Assembly: GCA_016712745.1 (NCBI GenBank)
Contig: JADJQN010000015.1
Location: forward strand, 310,001-374,000
DNA length: 64,000 bases
Reading direction: 5' to 3'
From: Sandaracinaceae bacterium
Lineage (GTDB): Bacteria > Myxococcota_A > Polyangia > Polyangiales > JADJQN01
A program made the translations under genes and the position numbers. Of the stretch, positions 35,798 through 42,665 are shown in pieces; the stretch's first letter is position 1, and the number at the start of each line of letters is the position of its first letter. The notes beneath the pieces were generated by a model that worked only from the letters and a program-made list of their open reading frames with translations, did not search any database and was not told the DNA's origin.

Positions 35798-35937
35798 GAT
35801 TTCTTGCTCGCTTTCTTCTTGGGCATTGATTCTTTGGTTCCGCGCTCATCGCTTCTAGTCAGCTCGTCAAGGGCAAGCGTTGCGGAGCGCGCCGCCACGC
35901 CGAGTAACTCCGCTGCAAGGGTTTGCTCGAACGTCAT
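35794..35937 (-). CDS. Very small phage protein between recT and the SSB-like gene
   Basis: 47 aa from ATG 35937, with GAGG 7 nt upstream; its TGA overlaps the next ATG by 4 nt. The frame stays open and protein-like for some 25 codons upstream (ARALLEEAEDR), so a TTG near 35964 may be the real start. Lys-rich C-terminus (MPKKKASKKS). Function unknown. Confidence 0.5.
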   Translation of the reverse strand: MTFEQTLAAELLGVAARSATLALDELTRSDERGTKESMPKKKASKKS

Positions 35938-36014
35938 TCTGTCCTCGGCCTCCTCCAACAACGCCCGCGCGCTTAGGATGTGCGCCGCAGCGACGTCGAT
36001 GTTTCGGCAACTGA

Positions 36015-36857
36015 TTACGCGGCCTCCGTTGCTGACTGAGCAGCGCCTTCAATCCGCGCCTGCGTTTCCTTGTAGAGCTTGCGCATACGCTTCTGGAGCG
36101 CGTCCGGCTGCGCCTGCATCGCGGCTTTGTAGTGCAAGGCCCATCCCTTTAGGACCTGCGCATCGGTAATCGCGACAAGCTCATCCGTCGCCGTGGCCTC
36201 GTCGAAGAGAACCGTCTCCGCGACTTCGCCGTTCTCGTCGTAGTCGTGGACGATTTCGGCGTCGACGATTTCCTCTGACGGCGCTTGCTTCTTCAGGTCC
36301 GCGAGTGTGCGCGCACCGTTGTCGGCGCTCTTGCCGTTGCCTCGGATCTCCCGGATCTCGTCTTCGCTGTACACACCCGAAAGAACGTCGGGGCAATAGG
36401 CGCGGATGGCCGCTGAGATGGCGCGCGCGCGAAGCATTGCCGGTGCGTACTTCTGCCAGTTGCCGCCGCCGAGCTGCGCCGTCTTCGCGTCTTCCATCGT
36501 GAACGATTGGCGGTAGGGCTTGTAGCCGTCGCGCACGAGTTCGATCACGGCCGCTTTGTTGTCGCTCGTAATCCATTCGTGACGCACGCCAGCCTTCGCA
36601 GCGAGCGAAAGCATTAGCTCGGCCGACGCGCCGACCTTGCCTTTGACCACGTGCAGCGAGCGAAGCGAGAGCATAGGAGGAAGCCCGAGCTCGCGGCCGG
36701 CAAGAATCACGGCCATGATTTCGCCCGTTGTTTTCAACGACTCAGGCAGGAGCCCCTTTGCCGTGTGCAGGTACTTCGCCATTTCGATAATCGACGCAAG
36801 GTCACCCACGAGGTCGAGCCCTGCCGCTTCGTTTGTTTTTGTGATTTCCGTTCCCAT
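36015..36857 (-). CDS. recT: RecT-family single-strand annealing recombinase
   Basis: 280 aa from ATG 36857, which overlaps the upstream stop by one base (TAATG); a longer reading lies within the exonuclease gene. The RecT-type core is present: ELGLPPMLSLRSLHVVKGKV, KYAPAMLRARAISAAIRAYCPD and SGVYSEDEI. Such proteins anneal single strands exposed by the partner exonuclease for phage recombination and end repair. It directly follows the YqaJ-type exonuclease, like lambda exo/bet in function. Confidence 0.88.
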   Translation of the reverse strand: MGTEITKTNEAAGLDLVGDLASIIEMAKYLHTAKGLLPESLKTTGEIMAVILAGRELGLPPMLSLRSLHVVKGKVGASAELMLSLAAKAGVRHEWITSDNKAAVIELVRDGYKPYRQSFTMEDAKTAQLGGGNWQKYAPAMLRARAISAAIRAYCPDVLSGVYSEDEIREIRGNGKSADNGARTLADLKKQAPSEEIVDAEIVHDYDENGEVAETVLFDEATATDELVAITDAQVLKGWALHYKAAMQAQPDALQKRMRKLYKETQARIEGAAQSATEAA

Positions 36858-37501
36858 TATTCCGCCGCCTCTTCTGCGCTCTTCGCGCGTTCTGATTCCG
36901 CCTCTTCTCGCATCTCTCGAATCAATGCCCACTTGGGCTGAAGCTCGCGGATGATTCCCGCAATCACGTCGTCGTCGTAGGTGACCTCCATCACGCGCGG
37001 CAACTCGCCGTGCACAAGAGGGATGGCGCAACCGGTGCGCACGCCCAAGGTGTATTGCTGCACGAGCACCTGACACGCGACGTACTCAGGAGGCTTCTCG
37101 CTCCAAGCTTTCTTGAGGAACGGCGATACCATCTTGATCTCGGCCGGGTCCTCGTAGCCGTCGCACTCGCGCAGGTAGTCGGGCGTCGCGAAGAGCCACG
37201 GCGTCTCGGGGTTGCAAATCATTTGTTCGAAGCGCGTGAGCTTCAGGCCGTAGAGTTCGCCAGCCCACTGCGCGATGACGGGGGCGAAGCGCTTGCCCAT
37301 CTCGGTAGCCGCGTTGCCCTCGAACGCAGGGGCGAGCGCGAAGTTGCGCAGCACGCCGTCGAGGTCACCGTGTTGCTTCAGGGCGTAGGGGTTGAGGCCG
37401 AGTATGGTCGGCGCATCGCTCGCTCCGATGCCATTGCGGCGCGCCGCAAGCCACGCCTCCTCGTTGTCTGCCGAGCTAATGAATGTGTACGGGGTGCTCA
37501 T
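36857..37501 (-). CDS. YqaJ-type viral recombinase exonuclease
   Basis: 214 aa from ATG 37501 (4-nt overlap with the upstream stop). It carries the lambda-exonuclease-like nuclease fold: EAWLAARRNGIGASDAP, an Asp in LFATPDYL, EIKMV as the catalytic ExK, and QVLVQQYTLG. It degrades one strand of linear duplex to give the single strands that RecT anneals. The acidic/Lys-rich C-terminal helix is probably flexible. Confidence 0.87.
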   Translation of the reverse strand: MSTPYTFISSADNEEAWLAARRNGIGASDAPTILGLNPYALKQHGDLDGVLRNFALAPAFEGNAATEMGKRFAPVIAQWAGELYGLKLTRFEQMICNPETPWLFATPDYLRECDGYEDPAEIKMVSPFLKKAWSEKPPEYVACQVLVQQYTLGVRTGCAIPLVHGELPRVMEVTYDDDVIAGIIRELQPKWALIREMREEAESERAKSAEEAAE

Positions 37502-37833
37502 GCCGCCTCGCGTTTCTGGTACCTGAAGAATTCGGAGTACTCTGGATAGGTGTCGCGCCAAACGCGCGAGTAGTAGGCCACGTGGGCGTTCGCGATTTTG
37601 AATTCGCGATCGACTCGCGTGTCACCAAGCGCTGTGTGAAAACGAATGACGTGCATGATCGCGTCGGCCGAGTAGTGCGCGATGTTGTTGCCGATTAGCT
37701 CAAGGGCCAGCTCGGCGAACTTCACCCACACGCCGGGGTTCTCTCGGTGGAACTTCAGGAAAGCGCGCTGAAGATTTCCGCCGACCGCGTGGGGGAGCAC
37801 CGGGTGCCTAACCGAACGAACGTCGAAACTCAC
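37498..37833 (-). CDS. Conserved phage early protein of unknown function
   Basis: 111 aa. The pattern NPGVWVKFAELALELI then DREFKIANAHVAYYSRVW and PEYSEFFRYQ recalls a small protein frequent in temperate phages beside recombination genes. Its role is not known to me. Overlaps both neighbours by 4 nt. Confidence 0.68.
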   Translation of the reverse strand: MSFDVRSVRHPVLPHAVGGNLQRAFLKFHRENPGVWVKFAELALELIGNNIAHYSADAIMHVIRFHTALGDTRVDREFKIANAHVAYYSRVWRDTYPEYSEFFRYQKREAA

Positions 37834-38018
37834 GCTGCCACCGCCTTATCACTCTTAGTTACCCGCACCAACCAAGCCGCCTCTTTCGGATCGAGTCCGC
37901 AGTTGCGAACCAGATCAACGACGCGATAGAGCTGCGACATGTCGACCGTCTTTTCTAACTGCGCGACCCACTTCTCAAGTAACGCGACTTCTTCCGCGCT
38001 CGTCGGTTCTTCAAACAT
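37830..38018 (-). CDS. Small phage protein of unknown function
   Basis: 62 aa from ATG 38018. The acidic helix EEVALLEKWVAQLEKTVDM is followed by LYRVVDLVRNCGLDPKEAAWLV, a helical pattern without a known motif. It overlaps the upstream gene by 8 nt, and a strong AAGGAGGAAG site lies 6 nt before the ATG. Confidence 0.62.
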   Translation of the reverse strand: MFEEPTSAEEVALLEKWVAQLEKTVDMSQLYRVVDLVRNCGLDPKEAAWLVRVTKSDKAVAA

Positions 38019-38190
38019 GTGCTTCCTCCTTCGGCGCATCCGCAGCCATCCCGTGAAACAACTCCTGCAACGCGCTCTGCAAGCTGAAGTACGCGCGCTT
38101 CACATGCGGCGTCTGCTCTAGCGATTCGAGCCCGATCGCGATTTGCTGAATACGATTCATCAGCTCGATTGTCGCGGCGTTGTCTTTCAT
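38011..38190 (-). CDS. Small phage protein of unknown function
   Basis: 59 aa, ATG 38190 to TGA 38011. Translation begins MKDNAATIELMNRIQQIAIG and is helical throughout (VKRAYFSLQSALQELFHGM). The ATGA overlap with the upstream gene and the overlap with the downstream one, together with codon-like composition, support it as real. Confidence 0.6.
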   Translation of the reverse strand: MKDNAATIELMNRIQQIAIGLESLEQTPHVKRAYFSLQSALQELFHGMAADAPKEEAHV

Positions 38191-38378
38191 GCCGTCACCG
38201 TCGCGTCGGCTATGGACCTAACGTGATGCGACCAATCCATGCAGCCCACGAGATCGACTTCGTTAGCTGCGCCGCACTCCGGGCACTTCCAGCGCTCACT
38301 CTCAGGCCCCTCTTCTGACTTGCATCGGTAGCAGGTCGTCTCGAAATAGCCGGGAAAGTTTTCCGTTTGGTAGCTCAT
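38187..38378 (-). CDS. Small zinc-ribbon phage protein
   Basis: 63 aa with two Cys pairs, CYRC and CPEC, 14 residues apart, typical of a zinc ribbon. The C-terminus holds WSHHVRSIAD. It may bind nucleic acid or an enzyme; no partner is evident. Confidence 0.65.
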   Translation of the reverse strand: MSYQTENFPGYFETTCYRCKSEEGPESERWKCPECGAANEVDLVGCMDWSHHVRSIADATVTA

Positions 38379-38596
38379 GCGGCCACCGCTTGCCGAAGCT
38401 CGATGCCCGCGAGATTGGCTGCGCAGTCGATCGCGTCCGTCATAGACCGCGCAGAAAACACACTCTCTTCTGCGCCATGCACAATCGTCGCCGTGTATCG
38501 GTCGCCGCTCATGCGCAGGTACAGGCTCGCGCCCGCGCGGCTCAATGCGATTTCAATGTCTGCCATCGTGATAGACCCTGGTGATTGATTGCTCAT
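38375..38596 (-). CDS. Small phage protein of unknown function
   Basis: 73 aa, mixed alpha/beta (ASLYLRMSGDRYTATIVHG then a helix DAIDCAANLAGIEL). No family was recognised. 4-nt overlaps on both sides. Confidence 0.58.
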   Translation of the reverse strand: MSNQSPGSITMADIEIALSRAGASLYLRMSGDRYTATIVHGAEESVFSARSMTDAIDCAANLAGIELRQAVAA

Positions 38597-38907
38597 GCCG
38601 CCGCCTTTCCTGTTGATTGAACCGTGAGCTCAGCGCGAACCGTCATCGCCGCGTCGTGATAAAGCGTGAACATCTCTTCAATGGCGTTCGGCAAACACGC
38701 GGCGCACAGGTCCGTCGTGCATCGGTAGCCGTCTGCGTTGGTGTAGTGGTACTCGGCGCCAACGTCGTTAGTCGGGTCCGTGTCGCAGTGCGAGAACTCG
38801 CCGCATCCGTCGCAGTCGTGCGACATGCACTCGCTACATTCGCATCCCTCTGCCGGTGACCAATGAGAAGCCGACCGTCCTCGATGCTCTGTTTCGCGAT
38901 ATCCCAT
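38593..38907 (-). CDS. Cys-rich first gene of the leftward early operon
   Basis: 104 aa from ATG 38907, preferred to a start two codons earlier because AAGGCGG lies 6 nt upstream. It has eleven or so Cys in the order CECSEC, CDGCGEF, C, C, CAAC, probably binding zinc. As the gene nearest the early leftward promoter it occupies the slot of lambda N-like regulators, but it shows no N-type basic RNA-binding helix. Confidence 0.62.
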   Translation of the reverse strand: MGYRETEHRGRSASHWSPAEGCECSECMSHDCDGCGEFSHCDTDPTNDVGAEYHYTNADGYRCTTDLCAACLPNAIEEMFTLYHDAAMTVRAELTVQSTGKAAA

Positions 38908-38931
38908 CTGCAACCGCCTTTCGATGGATTA

Positions 38932-38973
38932 GATGTAATGCAGCTTACAAGTGATGTCAAACTAAACTTACAA
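38932..38973 (-). promoter_or_regulatory. Early leftward promoter (PL-like) with two operator boxes
   Basis: On the minus strand TTGACA (38960-38955), 17 nt, then TACATC (38937-38932). Two TTGTAAG boxes flank the -35: one in the spacer (38950-38944), one just upstream (38973-38967, within TTGTAAGTT). The upstream box plus -35 is nearly the same as at the rightward promoter near 41719-41738, so one repressor probably serves both. Confidence 0.6.
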
Positions 38974-39055
38974 CAATCGACATGGCCATATGTTTTTATT
39001 TTCGTCCCCCGGGGATGGGATTGCGTTTTCGCGGCGATTACGGCACTAAGGCGAC

Positions 39056-39301
39056 ATGACAAAACGGCGAATATTTGTTGGCGCGCTGGTGATCTTGACG
39101 CCCGTTCTCGTTGGTTGCGGGCGCACCTATATCCACCGCCTGGAATACGTTCCGATCCCAAGCCCCATTTCCAGCGACGTGTGGATGATTCAGCAGGACA
39201 CGGCGACGAACGTTGACCGCTTGATGATCTGCCGCATGGCGAATCTTGAGCCAGCTTGCCATTTCTACAACATCCAATCCCGTACGAGCACGGGGCTCTA
39301 G
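39056..39301 (+). CDS. Small prophage lipoprotein, possible conversion gene
   Basis: 81 aa. The signal MTKRRIFVGALVILTPVLVGCG ends in a clear lipobox LVGC, so the mature part of about 60 residues is membrane-anchored. It lies in the immunity region on the strand opposite the early leftward operon. Small phage lipoproteins are known to block superinfection or alter the host surface; that use is inferred. A strong hairpin follows it (39314-39359). Confidence 0.68.
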   Translation: MTKRRIFVGALVILTPVLVGCGRTYIHRLEYVPIPSPISSDVWMIQQDTATNVDRLMICRMANLEPACHFYNIQSRTSTGL

Positions 39302-39313
39302 TCAGTCCGTCTC

Positions 39314-39359
39314 GCGTGGCAGCGTCTCACCCAACGGGATGAGTCCCGTCAGTCCACGC
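39314..39359 (+). terminator. Nested hairpin after the lipoprotein gene
   Basis: GCGTGG (39314) pairs with CCACGC (39354), and inside it ACGGGA-TGAG-TCCCGT forms a six-pair stem with a four-base loop. There is no T run, so it may be a pause or processing hairpin rather than a classical terminator. Confidence 0.4.
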
Positions 39360-39382
39360 CACGCCCCATCGTCGATCCCCCC

Positions 39383-39985
39383 ATGCAAGCAGGCTGGGAG
39401 GGCATCGCTCGCGATTTACTTGAGGGTACCGGATGCGACGATCCGTCGGTCGACGCCTTCGAGCTCGCCGCGTGCTGCGACTTAGAAGTCCGCGCGAAGT
39501 CTGGCCCCGCTTCCATCGTCGGCGACGTCATCCGCGTCGACATGCGCACCCGTCGCACGCGCCAACATGGCCAGGTCGCGCACGAGTTGGGGCACTGGGC
39601 GCTTGCGCGGGCAGGGTGCGACGACTCAGAAGAAGGCGCGATCTACGTAGCTAGCGCGCTACTTCTCCCGCGCGCTCACTTCAACGCAAGCTTACGCGCC
39701 ACGTGGGACATCCCGGAGCTAATGCGACGGCACCCCAACGCGGGCGCGGGCACGATTGCGCGCCGTATTTGCGCGATGCGCGGGACGATTGCGAGCGTAT
39801 GGGACCATCATAGAGCGCCGCTATTGCTTGGCCGTAGACGCCATCACGCACCCGAATCATGGGAAGCCGGGCTCGTGACGATCGTGCGGGAGACGGGTAG
39901 GGCGTACGCGGACGAAACCGCGCGCGCGTGGCTGCTGCCGGAGAGGCCGTGGAGGCGGGTGGTCGTGGTGAGGGAGGCGGCTTAG
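39383..39985 (+). CDS. ImmA/IrrE-family metallopeptidase
   Basis: 200 aa. The zinc protease motif HELGH (67-71) lies in QVAHELGHWALARAG, followed by ASALLLPRAHF, the usual ImmA/IrrE pattern (COG2856-type). In ICEBs1 and some phages ImmA cleaves the XRE repressor to trigger induction. The CI-like repressor at 41131 lacks a self-cleaving S24 domain, making it a possible target. The order (ImmA, toxin-antitoxin, repressor on the other strand) is not the usual adjacent immR-immA pair, so the link is inferred. Confidence 0.8.
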   Translation: MQAGWEGIARDLLEGTGCDDPSVDAFELAACCDLEVRAKSGPASIVGDVIRVDMRTRRTRQHGQVAHELGHWALARAGCDDSEEGAIYVASALLLPRAHFNASLRATWDIPELMRRHPNAGAGTIARRICAMRGTIASVWDHHRAPLLLGRRRHHAPESWEAGLVTIVRETGRAYADETARAWLLPERPWRRVVVVREAA

Positions 39986-39996
39986 TGACGAACTGA

Positions 39997-40020
39997 TAAT
40001 CACCTATACAGTAGTGATTA
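39997..40020. repeat. Inverted repeat upstream of the toxin-antitoxin pair
   Basis: TAATCAC at 39997 and GTGATTA at 40014 are perfect seven-base arms with a ten-base spacer, in the AT-rich 125-nt gap before the toxin gene. It could be an operator for the antitoxin. Confidence 0.4.
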
Positions 40021-40110
40021 CATGATGTTGCCGTTATATAGTCGCGTTTCCCGATCACCCCGTCCCCGAAATGGTATTGACTTTTTATCAAGTTGGTTCA
40101 AGGTATATCT

Positions 40111-40371
40111 GTGACCAACGATGAAGCCCTGAGAGCGGCAAAGGAACTCGGGAAGTTCCGCGCGTTTTCGATTCGTGGTCATGCTTTTGATCGGATGGAG
40201 GAGCGCAATGCAGACCAGAAAGACATCGCGAACGCATTGCTTACCGCAACCAAGGCGAGCCACGAAGAGCGCAATAAATGGAAGTTCTCAGGCGGCGTAG
40301 ACCGCGAAGGCGTCGCGCTCGGCGTGGTCGTGGCGTTCGATTGGCGCACTGAAGTAATCACGATTTTTTGA
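40111..40371 (+). CDS. DUF4258-type putative toxin
   Basis: 86 aa from GTG 40111 with AAGG 8 nt upstream; TTG 40093 is an alternative. The sequence has HAFDRMEERNADQKDIANAL near the N-terminus and ends VVAFDWRTEVITIF, the layout of DUF4258 proteins, which resemble small RelE/MqsR-like RNases. The 10-nt spacing to an MqsA-like gene supports a type II toxin-antitoxin pair in which this is the toxin. Activity is inferred. Confidence 0.72.
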   Translation: MTNDEALRAAKELGKFRAFSIRGHAFDRMEERNADQKDIANALLTATKASHEERNKWKFSGGVDREGVALGVVVAFDWRTEVITIF

Positions 40372-40381
40372 GGGGAGACTC

Positions 40382-40894
40382 ATGAATCAAACGAACAACG
40401 AAGCTATCTGTTCGGCCTGTAATGTATCAAGTGGATGGATCACACGCGCGGCTACTATAAAGAAGCGGTTCGGTGCGGTGAGCGTAGTTGACCGTGGCGT
40501 CATGCTTCCGCACTGCGGCGCGTGTGGTGACTGGAGCATTGAGGCGAAGGCTCTTGAGGTTGTGGAAATCAAGGCCGCGGTAGCTGCAATCCGCGACACG
40601 GTTGGCGGCCTAAACGGCGAGGGCATGAAGGTCGTTCGCAAAATTCTCGGCCTCACGCAGGCTCAGTTTGCGAAGCTTGTAGGCTATGAGGCCGCAGAGA
40701 ACATCTCGCGACTTGAGTCTGGTGACCGCGAATATCCAAGAGCAATCCAACTCGCAGCCCTGTTTTATTTAGAAGCTGGCGTGCGAGGCGAAATCGATCT
40801 GCATCTTCTCTCCGACGAGATGAAGCAGACTGGCGCGGCCCCTGCCCTTCCGCATGATGCGCGGCTCGAGGTCACGAAGGAGCGCGCGGCTTGA
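40382..40894 (+). CDS. MqsA-like antitoxin (zinc finger plus XRE HTH)
   Basis: 170 aa, strong GAGGGGAG ribosome site. The N-terminal zinc site has CSAC (10-13) and CGAC (45-48). The C-terminal XRE HTH (about 75-128: MKVVRKILGLTQAQFAKLVGY, ISRLESGDREYP) matches MqsA/HigA-type DNA-binding domains. It should bind and neutralise the upstream toxin and repress the pair. The tail after the HTH is longer than in E. coli MqsA (131 aa). Confidence 0.78.
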   Translation: MNQTNNEAICSACNVSSGWITRAATIKKRFGAVSVVDRGVMLPHCGACGDWSIEAKALEVVEIKAAVAAIRDTVGGLNGEGMKVVRKILGLTQAQFAKLVGYEAAENISRLESGDREYPRAIQLAALFYLEAGVRGEIDLHLLSDEMKQTGAAPALPHDARLEVTKERAA

Positions 40895-40912
40895 TATAGC
40901 TTATAAGCTATA
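40895..40912. repeat. Perfect 18-bp palindrome directly after the antitoxin stop
   Basis: TATAGCTTATAAGCTATA equals its own reverse complement and begins at the base after the TGA. As RNA it would form a weak AU-rich hairpin, so a protein-binding operator seems likelier than a terminator. Confidence 0.5.
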
Positions 40913-40954
40913 CCGACTTGCATTTCTTAGCGGCATCTGAGGGTTTTCGCTTCG

Positions 40955-40997
40955 CGTAAGCTGGGTCCCGAATTCACGTCTGGCGGCCCAGCTTACG
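40955..40997. repeat. 11-bp inverted repeat in the 218-nt gap between antitoxin and repressor
   Basis: CGTAAGCTGGG (40955-40965) is matched by CCCAGCTTACG (40987-40997) around a 21-nt loop. A second hairpin (CCCCGGA/TCCGGGG, about 41052-41091) follows. The gap holds no gene that I can support and may terminate both converging transcripts. Confidence 0.5.
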
Positions 40998-41130
40998 AAC
41001 GGGGCGATGCTAACGGCCAACCTCACCGCAACGAGCGCGTTAATATGAGGTGCCCCGGATGGACTCGGCGCGGGGCAGCGCCTCCGGGGACATTCAGCGA
41101 AAAGGCTGCATGGCCCCTTGATGAACTTGA

Positions 41131-41736
41131 CTACCGCCCCTTCTTCCCTAGCCGCATCCGCGTCTCACCGATCGGTGTTTCAATCTTGTGCTCGGGAATG
41201 CCCCTGCCCTTGCGCAGGGCGTCGAGGGATTCGACGACGCCGATGTACTGCTTGACGCTCAAATCCAGCCCCTGGTTTCGCAGCGCGTGCGCCTGGGCCT
41301 TGGCCTCTTCGCTCGCGTTTTTGTACTCGTTCGTATGCTTGAAGACGCTCCATTGGTCCATGCTGGACTCATCGATCGGGTCGCGCTCAATACGGGATTC
41401 AGCGACACCCGCAACACGTGCGGGCTTCTTGCCGATGAAGTCGCGGTAGTTGGGGGACTCCCCAAGACTGGGGTCAGAAAAGAACGTGGGGTCAATTCCA
41501 AACGCTTCGATCGCGACTTGAATTGTGTCGGTTTCGGCCTTCAACGTTCCTGCTGCGTACTGCGAAACCGCTGACGGGGTTTTCTTGATGCGCCGCGCGA
41601 GTTCGCTTTTCCACCCATGGCGCTGGTTTTCCGCGTCTCCGAACTGATTCACAAAGACCTTGAACCGACGCTGCCTTAGCGTTTTCTTATCCACGCGGAA
41701 GGCATACCGCATCGTGTCGTAAGTTGGATTTGACAT
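41131..41736 (-). CDS. CI-like phage repressor (XRE HTH, no S24 domain)
   Basis: 201 aa. An XRE helix-turn-helix lies at about 42-75 (GWKSELARRIKKTPSAVSQYAAG). The C-terminal 110 residues are charged and helical, with no Ser-Lys S24 peptidase motifs, so RecA-stimulated self-cleavage is unlikely. It is divergent from a Cro-like gene across only 28 nt, the standard immunity switch. It probably binds the GTAAGTT/AACTTAC boxes at its own start and those near 38944-38973. Confidence 0.75.
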   Translation of the reverse strand: MSNPTYDTMRYAFRVDKKTLRQRRFKVFVNQFGDAENQRHGWKSELARRIKKTPSAVSQYAAGTLKAETDTIQVAIEAFGIDPTFFSDPSLGESPNYRDFIGKKPARVAGVAESRIERDPIDESSMDQWSVFKHTNEYKNASEEAKAQAHALRNQGLDLSVKQYIGVVESLDALRKGRGIPEHKIETPIGETRMRLGKKGR

Positions 41737-41758
41737 CTAACTTACAATCGATTAAGGT
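41719..41758 (+). promoter_or_regulatory. Early rightward promoter (PR-like) with operator boxes
   Basis: TTGACA (41730-41735) is preceded by GTAAGTT (41719-41725) and followed in the spacer by AACTTAC (41739-41745), together an inverted repeat. A weak -10 TAAGGT begins at 41753 after 17 nt. The Cro-like gene starts at 41765 with AAGG overlapping this site. The left box lies inside the repressor coding sequence. Confidence 0.55.
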
Positions 41759-41764
41759 TCGGGC

Positions 41765-42028
41765 ATGGCACTAACACCACACGCCCGTCTTCGTAAGTGG
41801 ATGAAGAAAACGGGCACGACCCAAAGCGGCCTGGCTCGGGACCTGGACTGCACACCCGCCTTTACATCGATGCTTTGTCATAGCCCGACGGCGCTCCCCG
41901 GTCGACTCATCGCCAACAAGATCGAGCGACTGACCGCTAACTGGATCCATGGCCCGATCCGTTCTGAGGAGTGGGACGCGATTGAGCTTCGCAAGATCGA
42001 GGCGGCCAAGAAGAAGAGGGCCGCGTGA
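41765..42028 (+). CDS. Cro-like small HTH protein
   Basis: 87 aa, basic. An HTH pattern (LRKWMKKTGTTQSGLARDLDCTPAFTSMLCHS, split around residue 25) matches lambda-type repressor folds. It is divergent from the CI-like gene and first in the rightward early operon, the place of Cro. The C-terminus is Lys-rich (KIEAAKKKRAA). Confidence 0.7.
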   Translation: MALTPHARLRKWMKKTGTTQSGLARDLDCTPAFTSMLCHSPTALPGRLIANKIERLTANWIHGPIRSEEWDAIELRKIEAAKKKRAA

Positions 42029-42333
42029 TGCAGTGGTCTGACTACGCACTGATCGCAGCCGTCTGCGCGCTGGTGTTCGTTGTGATGATTACCGCGACTC
42101 TCGTGCTTCTGCTCGTCAAGTTGCGTGCAGTGGTGTTTGGCTCCTGGCCGCGTGACGTTGACGATCCGCCCGCTGGCATGAACTGCCGCTGCGTCACATC
42201 CTTTGCGTCGCCGCGGGACGAGCGCGTTGCGTCGCCTAGTTTTGTCTCGTGGGAATCCACGACGACAACGACCAATAAGCCAAGGGCAGTGCGCAAACGC
42301 AAGGCCCCGGTCGCAAAGAAGAGGGCCGCCTAA
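42028..42333 (+). CDS. Single-pass membrane protein of unknown function
   Basis: 101 aa from ATG 42028 (TGATG overlap; a GTG one codon earlier is possible). One strong transmembrane helix (YALIAAVCALVFVVMITATL) near the N-terminus, then a Thr/Lys-rich basic tail (AVRKRKAPVAKKRAA). Early membrane proteins like this may serve exclusion; nothing specific is known. Confidence 0.58.
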   Translation: MQWSDYALIAAVCALVFVVMITATLVLLLVKLRAVVFGSWPRDVDDPPAGMNCRCVTSFASPRDERVASPSFVSWESTTTTTNKPRAVRKRKAPVAKKRAA

Positions 42334-42419
42334 TGTCAGCCGGAATCGTCGGTCTTTGGGTAGGACTCTCGCTCGGCTTCCTCGTCGGCTGGTCCTGCGG
42401 CCGCCCGGTGCGTCGATGA
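42333..42419 (+). CDS. 28-aa membrane peptide
   Basis: ATG 42333 overlaps the preceding TAA by one base; TGA at 42417. One hydrophobic helix (IVGLWVGLSLGFLVGW) then CGRPVRR. The overlap pattern shared with neighbours supports it, but it is very short. Confidence 0.42.
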   Translation: MSAGIVGLWVGLSLGFLVGWSCGRPVRR

Positions 42420-42427
42420 CATCAGCG

Positions 42428-42625
42428 TCAATCATCGTCGCCATCACCAGGCACGAAGCTAACCGCGAGTTTAATGCGCGCGTTGCCGCTCTCCTGCCGA
42501 ACCTTGATTGCGATCTCCTTCGAGCCATCCGCGGGGAAAAGAGCCCCGCAAGCGCAAGCGATGGGCCTCGCGCGAAACGTGTAACCGCACTCGGCGCAGG
42601 CGTAAGTGATTTCGGATTCGAACAT
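42428..42625 (-). CDS. Possible antisense zinc-ribbon protein
   Basis: 65 aa on the strand opposite its neighbours. The sequence has CAECGYTFRARPIACACG, a convincing zinc-ribbon arrangement, and a sensible alpha/beta tail. There is no clear ribosome site. The competing plus-strand frame (42416-42688, overlapping the previous stop by ATGA) lacks motifs; one of the two is spurious. I favour this one slightly. Confidence 0.4.
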   Translation of the reverse strand: MFESEITYACAECGYTFRARPIACACGALFPADGSKEIAIKVRQESGNARIKLAVSFVPGDGDDD

Positions 42626-42665
42626 GCGGAGAAGTTAGGCGAAGCAGAAACAAAGGGCAGGGGAA

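Noticed and set aside
38593..38907. Lambda N-like antiterminator at the head of the leftward operon
   Set aside because: The product is Cys-rich and acidic, without the Arg-rich RNA-binding helix, and no boxA/boxB was recognised nearby.
40955..40997. Transposon terminal inverted repeats
   Set aside because: The arms are only 21 nt apart with nothing between them, so a hairpin or operator is the sensible reading.
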